Assembly: GCA_021783095.1 (NCBI GenBank)
Contig: JAJXUG010000015.1
Location: forward strand, 16,080-80,079
Length of the DNA: 64,000 bases
From: Chloroflexota bacterium
Lineage (GTDB): Bacteria; Chloroflexota; Limnocylindria; Limnocylindrales; CSP1-4
Direction: 5' to 3'
Positions 19,089-28,571 of the stretch are shown one piece after another. How positions within the stretch are numbered: the stretch's first letter is position 1; each line of letters starts with the position of its first letter. Both the position numbers and the translations under genes were made by a program. The notes beneath the pieces were generated by a model, which did no database searches, was not told the origin of the DNA, and was given only the letters and a program-made list of their open reading frames with translations.

Positions 19089-19745
19089 CTACGGCTTGCC
19101 CGACCCGCTGGTGGTGGTGACCACGACCGAGCTGCCCCCGCCGCCGGCCGCGCCGCGGATCGTCACCGAGGGCAGCTTGAAGTTGGCGTTCATCGCGGCG
19201 GCCGAACCCTGGATCTTCGCCACGAGCGCACTGAGCTGCTGGAACTGCGCCTGGTACGTCGCCATGTCGGTGCTGGCGGCGTTGTAGTCGCTCGCGAGCG
19301 CCCGGAGCCGGGCGTCAGCGTCCCTGATGGCGGCGTCGACCTCGTCGTTCGCAGCCTTGGCGCTCGCGATGGCGTCGAGCTGTGGCTGTGCCGCCGCGAC
19401 GGCCTGCGACTGCGTGTGCGCCTCGAGCCCTGCCACGGTGGCGAGCGAGACGGCGTACACCGCGGCCGAGACGCCGATGAGCACGCCGGCCCGCGTCGCC
19501 GTGGAGAGCAGCGCGTCGCCCCGCGGCTTGGCGTGGCGGGCCACTGCTGCGATGGCCACCGGCCGGGCGGATCCCGAGCGCACGCGAGCGATGGCCCGAC
19601 CGCCCGGTGACGCCTCGTGAGCCCCCGGGACCGGCACGATGGCCGACCGCGGGTGGGCGTTCTCGGGCCCGGGCCCCGCGAGCCGGCCGGGTTGCGGGGC
19701 GGCGTCGCCGCCGAGGCCGACCGGTGGCAGGACGCGATCAGTCAT
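19089..19745 (-). CDS. Membrane-anchored coiled-coil protein with a Thr/Ser/Gly tail
   Basis: A 218-residue protein I do not recognise. Residues 1-75 are a Pro/Gly/Arg-rich, probably cytoplasmic region. One transmembrane helix follows at about 84-106 (AGVLIGVSAAVYAVSLATVAG), then an Ala/Gln/Asp-rich coiled coil (about 108-190). The C-terminus is low-complexity and ends SVVVTTTSGSGKP. The next gene upstream encodes a shorter protein of the same plan, and the reading frames overlap by eight bases. Position between the ferric-reductase-like and ApbE genes suggests an extracytoplasmic role in electron transfer, perhaps as a flavinylated scaffold; that is inference. Confidence 0.75.
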   Translation of the reverse strand: MTDRVLPPVGLGGDAAPQPGRLAGPGPENAHPRSAIVPVPGAHEASPGGRAIARVRSGSARPVAIAAVARHAKPRGDALLSTATRAGVLIGVSAAVYAVSLATVAGLEAHTQSQAVAAAQPQLDAIASAKAANDEVDAAIRDADARLRALASDYNAASTDMATYQAQFQQLSALVAKIQGSAAAMNANFKLPSVTIRGAAGGGGSSVVVTTTSGSGKP

Positions 19746-20250
19746 CGTGCTCGCCGCTGCCGCCAGCTCCGCTGGCGCCGGTCGTCGTGACGGCCTTCTT
19801 CACGATCGTGCGCGTCGACGAGGCGTTGAGTGCGGCCTGCTTGGCTGCCGCGGCGTTCAACTGCGCCAGGCGAGCCTGCGCGGCCTTGAGCTGGCCCTGC
19901 ATGGCGGCGAGCTTGGTCTGCGCGGCCTCGAGTTGATCCTGGACTGTGGAGGCCGAGTCGCTCTGCGCGGCCATCGCCCCGTTGGCGGCCTGGAGTGCGG
20001 ACCGGAGGTCGGCCATCTGCAGGGCGACTTGGTCGATCTCGCCGGCGAGGGCCCGCGTCCGCTGGTGCTGAGCGTCGAGCGAACTGCCGATGCTGGTGGC
20101 CGACACCGCATTGGCGTCGAGCGGTGCCGAATCAGCTCGCCAGTTCGCGGCGTACTCGACGCACATGGCGCCGGCGCCGATGACGCTGGCGGTGGCGCCG
20201 ACGACGAGCGCCTTGCGGGTCGCCCGGTGCAGGACGGAACCAGTGGTCAT
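19738..20250 (-). CDS. Membrane-anchored coiled-coil protein with a TTTGAS tail
   Basis: A 170-residue protein not assigned to a family. One transmembrane helix lies at about residues 15-33 (LVVGATASVIGAGAMCVEY). An Ala/Gln-rich coiled coil (about 55-140) is followed by a tail reading VTTTGASGAGG and an acidic end. The TGAS tetrapeptide fits the loose [ST]GA[ST] core of ApbE flavinylation sites, but there is no FMN-binding domain around it. The start ATG 20250 overlaps the stop of the ferric-reductase-like gene (ATGA). It looks like a diverged duplicate of the next gene downstream. Confidence 0.72.
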   Translation of the reverse strand: MTTGSVLHRATRKALVVGATASVIGAGAMCVEYAANWRADSAPLDANAVSATSIGSSLDAQHQRTRALAGEIDQVALQMADLRSALQAANGAMAAQSDSASTVQDQLEAAQTKLAAMQGQLKAAQARLAQLNAAAAKQAALNASSTRTIVKKAVTTTGASGAGGSGEHDD

Positions 20251-20945
20251 CGCGACTCCTCCGAAACGGTCGCCGGCCCGGGCCGGCGGCTGGGGGCGGT
20301 GGCAGCGGGGGAACGCTGGTCGGCGCCGATCGTGGACCACCACCGATGGGCGATGCCGAGCAGCACCAGGCCGCCGGTGAGCAGGTAGAGCGGCAGGAGC
20401 GCCATGGTGTCCGTGCCGGCGAGGATGCCGTGGACCCAGGCCATCAGGAACACGAGGGCGGTGAGGCGATGGAACTTGAGCCACCAGCCCGCGGGGAGCA
20501 GGCGGGTCCACTTCGCGGTCGCCGCCGTGATGATCATCGCGTAGAGCGCCACGGAGCCGATCGCGACCGGGACGGGCCGGTACTGGGAGAACCCGGGGAC
20601 GAACGCGCCGATCCAGTCGACGCCGGCATACGGGTCGACCGCCAGCAGCACGATGTGGAGCGTGAGGAACGCGCCCGTGAACACCGTCAGGAGCTCGTGC
20701 CACGGGAAGACCACTCGGTTCGTCCGCGGGTCGCTGGCGTTGCGCGGGTGGCTCAGCCAGACGCCGGCGGCCACCTGGAGCGCGAGCAGCAGATACGCGG
20801 TGATCCCCAGGGCGCGGGCGGCCACCCACGGTCGCACGGAGAGCGTGCGTTCGTCGGTGGCGGGGATCACCTGGTCAGTGACGCCGAGCGCCACAAGCGC
20901 TGCCACGGCCCCGATGATCGCGAGGGTGGCCACCCTCGCGCGCAT
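20247..20945 (-). CDS. Ferric-reductase-like transmembrane (haem) protein
   Basis: A 232-residue protein with about six transmembrane helices and no FAD/NAD domain, matching the ferric-reductase-like/YedZ (MsrQ)-type core. Histidines occur in helices where haem ligands are expected: WHELLTVFTGAFLTLHIVLL and KFHRLTALVFLMAWVHGILAG. It probably passes electrons across the membrane through two haems. The start ATG 20945 is chosen because an N-terminal hydrophobic helix follows at once; ATGs further upstream would add unconserved residues. It is first in the operon with the two coiled-coil proteins and ApbE. Confidence 0.8.
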   Translation of the reverse strand: MRARVATLAIIGAVAALVALGVTDQVIPATDERTLSVRPWVAARALGITAYLLLALQVAAGVWLSHPRNASDPRTNRVVFPWHELLTVFTGAFLTLHIVLLAVDPYAGVDWIGAFVPGFSQYRPVPVAIGSVALYAMIITAATAKWTRLLPAGWWLKFHRLTALVFLMAWVHGILAGTDTMALLPLYLLTGGLVLLGIAHRWWSTIGADQRSPAATAPSRRPGPATVSEESR

Positions 20946-21203
20946 CAGCAGGCCCCCGCATGGCGGGGCGCAGACGGCCGGCGGGGACGCGGGGTATGCA
21001 GAAGCATCGATCCTCCGAAGCGTGTGGCAAGGCTCAGAGGCGGCGTATCGCCCGAAGGTTTCAGCCGCGGCGCAGCCGATGGTCCCCATCAGGAGTGGTA
21101 CCAGCGCCGCAAACCCGTCCCCCGCGCGATCGGCGCGCACCGGGCGGGCGCCCGAACCTCGGGCCTCCCGGCCCCGTCGCGCGGGGCCAAGGTTCCCTTC
21201 CCG

Positions 21204-22172
21204 ATGGCGCCCATTCCCGGCGAGGCTTCGCAGCGCACCCGCGCCACCCCGGCCACGACGCCCGAAGCCAAACCCCGGAGGCTCCCCCTGAGCGGCAACA
21301 AGCAACCGACCCGATCCACCACCCGCAAGGAGCGCAGGAGCGCGCAGCGGCAGGGCCAAGCCGAGACCACCAGTGGTGGACGCAGGACCCCGGGCATCGC
21401 GCCCAAGCGCGCGAGCGCGACCCGGATCAACTCCAGGACCATGACCGTGGGCGGGGTCGTCCTGGGGATCGTCGTCGTGGCCATCGTGGCCGTCGTCCAG
21501 CTCGGCGGTCACGCCACCGGGGCGCTGTCGGACCCGGCCATCGCCTATCCGGCATCGCTGCTGCACGGCAACGAGCTGGGCAGCACGTCTGCACCCGTCA
21601 CGCTCGACGTCTACGACGACTTCCAGTGCCCCATCTGCGCCCAGCACTCGCTGAACGTCGAGCCCTCCGTCGTCAGCAAGTACGTGGCCTCCGGGAAGCT
21701 GCGGATCATCCACCACGACCTCGCGCTCCTGGGCGGCAAGCCGACAGACCCCAACAACGAGTCGCGGATCGCCGCCAGCGGTGCGGTCTGCGCCGTGGCC
21801 CAGGGCAAGTACTGGGACTACGCCCACTGGGTGTACGGCAACCAGACCGTCGAGAACGGCGGCGAGTTCACGCGTGACCGCCTGACGTCCATCGCCAAGG
21901 CGGCGGGCCTCGACGCGACGTCGTTCGCGGCCTGCCTCGACCAGAGCACGACAACGAGCCAGGTCGACGTGGCCACCCAGAACGCCATCACCATGGGCAT
22001 CTCGAGCACGCCGACCTTCTACCTCAACGGCGAGCTCGTCGGCTCCGGCCTCAAGTCGGTCGGCGACTTCACCACGCTCGTCGACGCGGCGCTCGCGAAG
22101 GGGCCAGCCTCCGCATCGCCGACCGCTTCCGGGGCGGCGTCACCCGCAGCGTCGGGCAGCACGGCGCCCTGA
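21204..22172 (+). CDS. Membrane-anchored DsbA-like thiol oxidoreductase
   Basis: A 322-residue protein. Residues 1-75 are basic and low-complexity. A single transmembrane helix lies at about 81-100 (VGGVVLGIVVVAIVAVVQLG). An extracytoplasmic thioredoxin-fold domain follows, with the redox motif C142-P-I-C145 in YDDFQCPICAQHS, and the cis-proline segment GISSTPTFYLNGELVG near the end. It ends in a Ser/Ala/Pro tail. It probably forms or shuffles disulphides in exported proteins, as other Gram-positive DsbA/BdbD-like proteins do. It is divergent from the ferric-reductase operon across a 258-base gap. Confidence 0.85.
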   Translation: MAPIPGEASQRTRATPATTPEAKPRRLPLSGNKQPTRSTTRKERRSAQRQGQAETTSGGRRTPGIAPKRASATRINSRTMTVGGVVLGIVVVAIVAVVQLGGHATGALSDPAIAYPASLLHGNELGSTSAPVTLDVYDDFQCPICAQHSLNVEPSVVSKYVASGKLRIIHHDLALLGGKPTDPNNESRIAASGAVCAVAQGKYWDYAHWVYGNQTVENGGEFTRDRLTSIAKAAGLDATSFAACLDQSTTTSQVDVATQNAITMGISSTPTFYLNGELVGSGLKSVGDFTTLVDAALAKGPASASPTASGAASPAASGSTAP

Positions 22173-22191
22173 GGCCCCAGTCGCTCGCGAG

Positions 22192-23349
22192 CTATCTCGT
22201 CGGCGCGTAGCCCGTCAGCTCCACGTAGGCCTGGCCTCCGACGTCACGCCCGCCCACGGTCGCAGACACGCGCTGGGAGCCCTCCCAGTACACGACGCCC
22301 GTCGTCGCGCGGGTGTCGAGCTCCTGCTGCGCCACCGACGGGGTGAGCTGCGCGCTGATCCCGGCCGAGGGGATCGCGACCGTCCAGCCCGCGGGGTAGG
22401 CCGCCCCCGTCCGCGGAGACGTCCAGTGCCTCGTCACGTCGACCGTGAAGTCCGCGCCGCCCAGCCGCCGGGTCGCACCATCGGCCGCCACCAGCGTCCC
22501 GTACACGAGGGAATCCAAGCCGTCCGCGGCGCGGACCATCGAGAGCGTGACGTCCGTGCCGTCGCCGAGGTTGAGCGCGAACCAGTCCCAGCCGCCCCCG
22601 CCCACCGAGATGAAGTCGCCCCACTGGTGGTCGAACCAGGCGGAGCCGGTGACCCGGAGCGTCCTCGCGCCGACCGTGAGCGTCCCCGTCGCGGTCATGG
22701 CGGTCCGCGAGTAGTAGTAGGAGCCGCCCGCCGGGCCGAAGTTGACGAAGCCGTCGCCGTTGTGGAGGGCCGGCGGCTTGGTGGCGTGGAGCGCGAGGTC
22801 CAGGCCGAAGCCGGCTACCGGGTCGCCCAGCACCTCTGCAGGCGGCGCGGCCGCGGCGAGGTGGTCATCCCCGGAGGCGCCGCGCATGGTCCAGGGCGCC
22901 CGGGAGAAGGTCGACGGGTCAGCGGGGTCGAGGCCGCGGATCGCGAGGTCGAAGCCGGGTTCGTCGGCGGCGGCCACGTTCACCTGTGAGCCGATCTCGG
23001 CGCGCTGGGCGTAGTGGAACTGCTGGCCCGCCTCGTCGGTGAGCGCAAGGTGCGAGGCCCACGACACCGGGAAGCCGCCACGCTCGGCGCGGAACACCAC
23101 GAACTCGAAGCCCCAGTGGGCGCCGGTCTGGTCCACGAGGTGCCCGGTGTCGTACCACCACTCCGTCAGGCGGTCGTGCGGGGCGTCGTCGCGGGGGAAG
23201 ACGACCGGCTGGGGGTCGGCGGGCGGGGCCGGGGTGGCGGGCGCTGCCGTCGAGAGCGGGTGGGCGGCCGGCGGATTGGCGAGCACGGGCCCGCTGCACG
23301 CGCCCGCGATGAGCGCGACGGCGAGGAGGAGCGGCATGGCCCGTCTCAT
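22192..23349 (-). CDS. Lipoprotein of the CrtC/AttH-like (lipocalin-like) family
   Basis: A 385-residue lipoprotein. The signal peptide ends at a lipobox (LIAGACSGP, Cys near residue 18). The mature protein has RLTEWWYDTGHLVDQTGAHWGFEFVVFR, GSAWFDHQWGDF and a closing YVELTGY, the pattern of carotenoid 1,2-hydratase CrtC and AttH-like proteins (two lipocalin-like barrels). The family binds hydrophobic ligands. No carotenoid genes are nearby, so a hydratase role is uncertain. Start ATG 23349 overlaps the MMPL gene's stop (ATGA), so the two act together, perhaps in lipid handling at the cell surface. Confidence 0.82.
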   Translation of the reverse strand: MRRAMPLLLAVALIAGACSGPVLANPPAAHPLSTAAPATPAPPADPQPVVFPRDDAPHDRLTEWWYDTGHLVDQTGAHWGFEFVVFRAERGGFPVSWASHLALTDEAGQQFHYAQRAEIGSQVNVAAADEPGFDLAIRGLDPADPSTFSRAPWTMRGASGDDHLAAAAPPAEVLGDPVAGFGLDLALHATKPPALHNGDGFVNFGPAGGSYYYSRTAMTATGTLTVGARTLRVTGSAWFDHQWGDFISVGGGGWDWFALNLGDGTDVTLSMVRAADGLDSLVYGTLVAADGATRRLGGADFTVDVTRHWTSPRTGAAYPAGWTVAIPSAGISAQLTPSVAQQELDTRATTGVVYWEGSQRVSATVGGRDVGGQAYVELTGYAPTR

Positions 23350-25616
23350 CGCGTGGTCGCCTCGACTTCGGCCTCGGTCCGCGGCAGCACCCCCGCCAGG
23401 GCGCGGTCCAGTCGCGCCGGGACCCACCAGTTCCAGCGGCCCAGCAGCCGCATCGTGGCCGGGACCAGCAGCGCGCGCACGATGGTCGCGTCGAGGGCGA
23501 CCGCGATCGCCACCCCCAGACCCAGCGCCTTGATGAGCACGATGTCGGCGAAGGCGAACGACGACGCGACGACCACCACGATGAGCGCCGCGGACGAGAC
23601 GATCCGCCCGCTGCGCTCGAGCCCGCGCGCCACGGCCTCCGTGTTGTCGCCGGTCCGGTCCCAGACCTCCTTCATCCGCGACAGGAGGAACACCTCGTAG
23701 TCCATCGACAGCCCGAACAGGACGCAGAACAGGATCACCGGCTGCGTGGTCTCGACGAAGCCGAGCGGCTGGAAGCCGAGCAGGGCCGAGAGGTTGCCGT
23801 CTTGGAAGATCCACACCAGGGCGCCGAAGCTGGCCACGATCGAGAGGGTGTTCATCACGAGGGCCTTGACCGGCAGGACGACGGAGCGCAGCAGCACGAA
23901 CAGCACGAGGAACGTGGTCAGCACGATGAACGCCGCCGTCCGGGGGAAGTCGGCCCAGACCCGCGTCACCACGTCCTCGACGTCGGCTGCCCCGCCGCCC
24001 ACCAGCACGGTCATCCCCGCCGGGGGCGCCAGCGCGCCGTTCGGGTTCCGAAGGTCGTGGACCAGCGAGCGGCCCTCGGCCGCGTTCGGGCCATAGGGCG
24101 TCGTGATCGTGAACGCTGTCAGGTTGCCCTTGGTGGTCGCGGCGAGGCTGGTCGCGACGTAGCGGTCCGGCGGGCCGCCGGGAGCCGCGTACATCAGCTG
24201 GTACTGGGCCAGCGTGAGCCGCGGATCCACGTCAACCAGGCTCGTCACCCGCAGGATCCGGGGGTCTGCCGCCAGCCGGCGCGAGTAGGCGTACAGCGCC
24301 GCGATGTTGGCGGGCGTCGTCGCATCGCCGTGCGTCCGGATGGCCAGCACCATCGGTGCGAAATCGCCCTCGCCGAACGCCTTGGCCAGAACGTCGTACG
24401 CCTGCCGGGACGGGACGCCCGCCGGGAGGATGGTCGCGTCGGGGGCGTTGAACCGGACGTGGAGGAACGGCACGCCGAGGGTCACGAGGATCGCGAGCGT
24501 GGGGACGAACACGCGCACGGGATGGCGCATCACGCGCCGTGCGAGCCTGGCCCAGGGGCCGTCGGCGCCGGGCTCAACCTTGACCCGCCGCACCGCGAGG
24601 GCGTCGATCCGCGTGCCGACGATGGCGAGGATCGCCGGCAGCAGCGTGAGCGCCGAGGTTGCGGCCAGCCCGACGACGATGGCCCCTGCGATCCCCACCG
24701 AGCGCAGGATCATGAACTCGAACAGGACCAGGCCCAGCAGCCCGAGGAGCACCGTGAGCCCGCTGAAGAAGACCGCGCGACCGGCGGTGGCCACCGTCAC
24801 GCGCACGGCCTCCGCCACGCGGTCGGGCTGGCCGGCGCGACGCGCCAGCTCCTCCCGGAAGCGGCTCGTCATGAGCAGCGAGTAGTCGACGCCCAGGCCG
24901 AGGCCCAGCAGCGTGGCGAGGTTGAGCACGAAGATGCTCATCGGCGTGACCGACGCCACGAGGTAGATCCCGGCCAGCGCCACCAGCACGGCGGTCCCGC
25001 CGACGGCGAGCGGCACGGCCGCCGCGACCACGCTGCCGAACACGAGCAGGAGCGCGAGGGCGGCCAGCGGAAGCGAGATGACCTCGCTGCGGCGAAGGTC
25101 GGTCTCGGTCACGCTCTGGACGTCGCCGTAGAACGCCGGGCCGCCGCCGATCATCACGTTCAGCCCGGGGACGGGATGGAGCGCGGCCTGGACGCCGGGG
25201 ATCGCGGCGGGCGAATCGTCAGGCGGCAGGTCGAGAAACACGATGTCGTACGCCGTGTGGCCGTCGGCCGAGACCTGGCTGGGCGCCAGCTCGTGGGACA
25301 GGATGCGGGTCACGTGGGGCGCCCGCGCGACGTCGCGGGTGGCGGCGTTGACCGCCGTCAGCCACGGCAGGGTGCCCGCGGTCAAGGTGTCCGACGTGTA
25401 CACGAGCACGAACGCGGACGGAGCCGCGCCGAGCTGCTGCTGGAGGAGCTGCTGCGCCCGCGCGGACTCGAGGTTGTCGAGGATGAAGCCGCCAGCCGAC
25501 AGCGCGCCCGGCGCGCGGGGGGCGAGCGGGATCGCGGCCAGGATCAGCAGCGCCCAGGCGCCCACGATCCACCACCGCCGTCGGACGGCGAACCGCCCCA
25601 GGCGATCGAAGCTCAT
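23346..25616 (-). CDS. MMPL-family (RND superfamily) membrane transporter
   Basis: A 756-residue protein. It has an N-terminal transmembrane helix, a large extracytoplasmic domain, a 5-6 helix block (about residues 170-340), a second extracytoplasmic domain and a second helix block (about 545-740). LGLGVDYSLLMTSRFREEL and FGLSMDYEVFLLSRMKE are the duplicated GxxxDY proton-relay motifs of MMPL/HpnN-type exporters. Such proteins export lipids or hydrophobic compounds using the proton gradient. It is translationally coupled to the lipocalin-like lipoprotein downstream. Confidence 0.9.
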   Translation of the reverse strand: MSFDRLGRFAVRRRWWIVGAWALLILAAIPLAPRAPGALSAGGFILDNLESARAQQLLQQQLGAAPSAFVLVYTSDTLTAGTLPWLTAVNAATRDVARAPHVTRILSHELAPSQVSADGHTAYDIVFLDLPPDDSPAAIPGVQAALHPVPGLNVMIGGGPAFYGDVQSVTETDLRRSEVISLPLAALALLLVFGSVVAAAVPLAVGGTAVLVALAGIYLVASVTPMSIFVLNLATLLGLGLGVDYSLLMTSRFREELARRAGQPDRVAEAVRVTVATAGRAVFFSGLTVLLGLLGLVLFEFMILRSVGIAGAIVVGLAATSALTLLPAILAIVGTRIDALAVRRVKVEPGADGPWARLARRVMRHPVRVFVPTLAILVTLGVPFLHVRFNAPDATILPAGVPSRQAYDVLAKAFGEGDFAPMVLAIRTHGDATTPANIAALYAYSRRLAADPRILRVTSLVDVDPRLTLAQYQLMYAAPGGPPDRYVATSLAATTKGNLTAFTITTPYGPNAAEGRSLVHDLRNPNGALAPPAGMTVLVGGGAADVEDVVTRVWADFPRTAAFIVLTTFLVLFVLLRSVVLPVKALVMNTLSIVASFGALVWIFQDGNLSALLGFQPLGFVETTQPVILFCVLFGLSMDYEVFLLSRMKEVWDRTGDNTEAVARGLERSGRIVSSAALIVVVVASSFAFADIVLIKALGLGVAIAVALDATIVRALLVPATMRLLGRWNWWVPARLDRALAGVLPRTEAEVEATTR

Positions 25617-26033
25617 GCAGGCCCGGCCACGAACGTGCGCGTCACGGGTAGCAGGTTAGGGCGGAATGGCGGAAGGCGCTTTCCTGGCCCGCCGCGGGCC
25701 GTCGCCGCGTGCACCCAGCGGCCCTATCGGCGCTCCGCCCGCCGGGTGGGCCGGCGGGTGGCGCCGGGCGCCCGGCGAAGGCGCGATCTGTAGCACGGGG
25801 CGGCCCGCCTGGCGCTCCCCGCTCTGGCAGGGCCGCCTGGTGCACGGCGCGGTGCACGGTTGACCAGGTGCGCGGCGCGGTGCACGGCACAATGCGCGCA
25901 GCGGGGCTCAGCCGCTCGGCGCGCGGCGCGGCGCGGGACACCGCCTGATCGTGCTGCGCGACGGTCTGCTAGCATCGACCGGCCGCGGCCGTCGCCGCGC
26001 CATTGGCAACGTCCCCGCCGAAGGACCACCCGC
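25617..26033. other. Intergenic region (417 bases) with a local direct repeat
   Basis: I find no convincing gene here; open frames on both strands are Arg/Pro-rich composition artefacts. It contains the direct repeat at 25839-25887 and possibly a -10 box TAGCAT at 25970 for the small membrane-protein gene that follows. Confidence 0.5.
25839..25887. repeat. 21-base direct repeat (two copies)
   Basis: GGTGCACGGCGCGGTGCACG(G) at 25839-25859 recurs with one difference at 25867-25887, a 28-base period. Each copy contains the inverted pair GGTGCAC...GTGCAC(G), so this may be a small protein-binding array. Confidence 0.6.
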
Positions 26034-26369
26034 GTGACGCTCTTCACGATCTGGTTCACGAAGCTCCCCGACTTCCTCGTCATCCTGATCGCCGCGACCA
26101 TCCTCGCCGGCGGCTTCGTCTTCGTGTTCGCGCGGTCCGCGATGGTCGCCGAGGGCGGTCGCCAGGGCTGGACGCGCCGGATCACGCAGCCCAACGGCAA
26201 GGTCCTGTTCGGCGTCCTGGCCGTCGTGTGGGCGCTCGTGTTCGGGATCGGGCTCCAGTTGGTCCCCCACGAGGGCGCCAGCTCGCCGTACGGCGGTCTC
26301 GGCCTGATCGCGCTGTTCAGCGGCTTCTTCATCATGATGGGCCTCATCTGGAGCGTCGTCGGCGAGTAG
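26034..26369 (+). CDS. Small integral membrane protein, unknown function
   Basis: A 111-residue protein with three predicted transmembrane helices: about residues 10-32 (LVILIAATILAGGFVFVFA), 53-72 and 85-107. A basic loop (RQGWTRRITQPNGK) lies between helices 1 and 2. No family recognised. Start GTG 26034 has AAGGA 11 bases upstream. It stands alone, followed at once by a strong terminator. Confidence 0.7.
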   Translation: MTLFTIWFTKLPDFLVILIAATILAGGFVFVFARSAMVAEGGRQGWTRRITQPNGKVLFGVLAVVWALVFGIGLQLVPHEGASSPYGGLGLIALFSGFFIMMGLIWSVVGE

Positions 26370-26393
26370 CCGGCAGGGCGCCGGAACACCACG

Positions 26394-26417
26394 AAGCCCG
26401 GCCTCGGCCGGGCTTTT
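26394..26417 (+). terminator. Intrinsic terminator
   Basis: Perfect 9-bp stem AAGCCCGGC / GCCGGGCTT with a CTCG loop, continuing into TTTTC, 24 bases after the small membrane-protein gene. It is the clearest rho-independent terminator in the window. Confidence 0.85.
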
Positions 26418-26613
26418 CGATTCAGGTGGGCATGGCCCCCGGGCTTGTGCGCAGGGTTCGCGAGGACGATGACCAGGATGTCGTCCTTGGCACCCGAGAC
26501 GGCGACGTGATCGTGGACGCCCGCCGTGGGCCTTGTGTATGATCGGCGTTCATTCAGGCTGCATAGGATTTATGCGGTCGAGGCTCGCGATCTGGCGGCG
26601 GAGGTAGCGGCAG

Positions 26614-28098
26614 GTGGATCCCAAGGTGCAGGGTGGCGGCGCCCCGTCGGCGCTCGAGGCGACGCCCTTCGTCAACCTCCGCGACCCGGCCAAGCGCCTC
26701 GGCCCCGACGGCAGGCCCGCGATCAGCCGACGCGCCCCCCGCTGGGAGGACGTGCCCGACGAGAAGTGGAACGACTGGCGCTGGCAGCTGTCGAACCGCG
26801 TCAACGAGCTCGCCGACTTCGAGGAGATCCTCGAGCTGACCGATGACGAGCGCGAGGGCCTGTCCGCGCCCGACAAGTTCCGCGTCGACGTCACGCCCTA
26901 CTTCCTGAGCCTGATCGACCCCGCCGACCCCAACGACCCGATCCGCCGCCAGATCATCCCGCTCGGCCGCGAGCTGACGTCCTTCACCGGGATGATGGAG
27001 GACAGCCTGGCCGAGGACCGCCACTCGCCGGTGCCGGGCCTGGTCCACCGCTACCCTGACCGCGTCCTCATGCTCATCACCACGCAGTGCGCGGTCTACT
27101 GCCGGTACTGCACGCGGAGCCGGATCGTCGGCGACCCGTCGCAGAACTTCAACCGGCGCGAGCACGAGGCCCAGCTCGACTACATCCGCCGGACCCCGCA
27201 GATCCGCGACGTGCTCATCTCGGGCGGCGACGCGCTGACCCTGGCGCCCAAGCTGCTCGAGGGCGCGCTCAAGGCGCTGCGCGAGATCCCGCACGTCGAG
27301 GTCGTCCGCATCGGCTCGCGCGTGCCCGTGTTCCTGCCGCAGCGGATCGACGACGAGCTGTGCGAGATGCTCGAGAAGTACCACCCGCTGTGGATGAACA
27401 TCCACGTCAACCACCCCAACGAGGTCACGCCGGAGCTCTCGCGTGCGTGCGACAAGCTGGCCAAGGCCGGCGTGCCGCTGGGCAACCAGTCCGTGCTCCT
27501 GGCCGGCGTCAACGACTGCGTCCACACGCAGCGCGAGCTCGTCCATCGGCTCGTCGAGAACCGGGTCCGCCCGTACTACCTGTACCAGTGCGACCTCGTC
27601 GAGGGCGCCGGGCACTTCCGGACGCCCATCGGCAAGGGGCTCGAGATCATCGAGGGCCTGCGCGGCCACACCTCGGGCTACGCCGTGCCGCAGTACATCG
27701 TCGACGCGCCGGGCGGCGGCGGGAAGATCCCGGTGATGCCCAACTACCTCGTGTCCTACTCGGACCACAAGGTGATCCTGCGCAACTACGAGGGCTACAT
27801 CACCACGTACGAGGAGCCCACCGAGTACACGCCGCACGACCCGAAGGGCTGCCAGTACTGCCAGCACCCGCGCCCGGAGCCGGGCCAGGAGGGCATCACC
27901 GGGCTGCTCGACGGCCACAAGATGTGGATCGAGCCGGCGGGCTTCGAGCAGACCCATGGGCGCGGCAACGTGGATGCCCACCGCCTGAGCGACCCGTCCA
28001 AGTGGGTGCCGTTCGGCGTGGGCGCCATCGAGGGCCAGTCGACTGATGGCGCGCGCCCACTGCCGGTGCTCGAGGCTGGGGCGCCGGGCACCGAGTAG
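26614..28098 (+). CDS. kamA: Lysine 2,3-aminomutase family radical SAM enzyme
   Basis: A 494-residue KamA-like protein that uses SAM, a [4Fe-4S] cluster and PLP to shift an alpha-amino group to the beta position, classically L-lysine to L-beta-lysine. The cluster motif is C159-x3-C163-x2-C166 (CAVYCRYC). The PLP lysine is K371 in [10 protein letters not shown], and [12 protein letters not shown] is the SAM-binding GGD region. A C-terminal CQYC follows, as in the zinc-binding tail of KamA. Start GTG 26614 follows GGAGG by nine bases. A -10-like TATGAT lies at 26537-26542. No lysine-fermentation genes are adjacent, so the role could be osmolyte synthesis; a glutamate 2,3-aminomutase is possible. 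Confidence 0.88.
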   Translation: MDPKVQGGGAPSALEATPFVNLRDPAKRLGPDGRPAISRRAPRWEDVPDEKWNDWRWQLSNRVNELADFEEILELTDDEREGLSAPDKFRVDVTPYFLSLIDPADPNDPIRRQIIPLGRELTSFTGMMEDSLAEDRHSPVPGLVHRYPDRVLMLITTQCAVYCRYCTRSRIVGDPSQNFNRREHEAQLDYIRRTPQIRDVLISGGDALTLAPKLLEGALKALREIPHVEVVRIGSRVPVFLPQRIDDELCEMLEKYHPLWMNIHVNHPNEVTPELSRACDKLAKAGVPLGNQSVLLAGVNDCVHTQRELVHRLVENRVRPYYLYQCDLVEGAGHFRTPIGKGLEIIEGLRGHTSGYAVPQYIVDAPGGGGKIPVMPNYLVSYSDHKVILRNYEGYITTYEEPTEYTPHDPKGCQYCQHPRPEPGQEGITGLLDGHKMWIEPAGFEQTHGRGNVDAHRLSDPSKWVPFGVGAIEGQSTDGARPLPVLEAGAPGTE

Positions 28099-28571
28099 CG
28101 GCCTCCGCGCCGCACCTTCGTGCACGCTCGGCTGTCGCCGCGCAGTCGGCGGGGTCAGCCCCGGCGGGTCGCGCTCGACCGGCTGCCCCTGGCGGGTCGG
28201 GTGCCGACGCTCGTGCGTACCCGACATCCCCCCGCGGGGTCGGCGCGACACGGGCGCCATGTCGGCGCTCCGGCCGGCTGCCCCTGCCAGGGATGGGAAC
28301 GGACCCTCCCGCGATGCCGCCATCCCTCGCAGGGTTGGTGGGGAGACGGACGCTGGACCGCGATGGAGCGGCGAACCCCGGCAGGGATAGGCAGGTCCCG
28401 CGGGTGCGCGAATTCATCCCGGGCAGGGTTCCCCGGCAGGGCAGAGAAGATGCCCGGCTGGAGCCAGCGCGGGCGCGCGTGCGGGTGCCGGGGGGAGCGG
28501 CGGGCCCGGGCCCGGACCCTGGCGCGGAGTCGCCCTGTTCGGCGCCCGGGATCCCCCGCCCGGCGGGGCAT
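28099..28571. other. 473 bases without a recognisable gene
   Basis: Both strands are open in places, but no frame has protein-like composition. CCGGCTGCCCCTG occurs twice (near 28179 and 28273), and GGCAGGG-type words recur between 28330 and 28450. The stretch precedes the beheaded ABC ATPase and is probably decayed sequence replacing that gene's 5' half. Confidence 0.5.

Noticed and set aside
20946..21203. A possible riboswitch upstream of the ferric-reductase or DsbA-like gene
   Set aside because: The stretch has a few GC-rich hairpins, but none of the conserved cores of FMN, TPP, cobalamin, c-di-GMP or glycine riboswitches fits.
26432..26542. A 36-codon ORF (MAPGLVRRVREDDDQDVVLG...) between the terminator and kamA
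   Set aside because: It has no ribosome-binding site, lies directly after a strong terminator and ends on the kamA -10-like box. It could be real, but I cannot support it.
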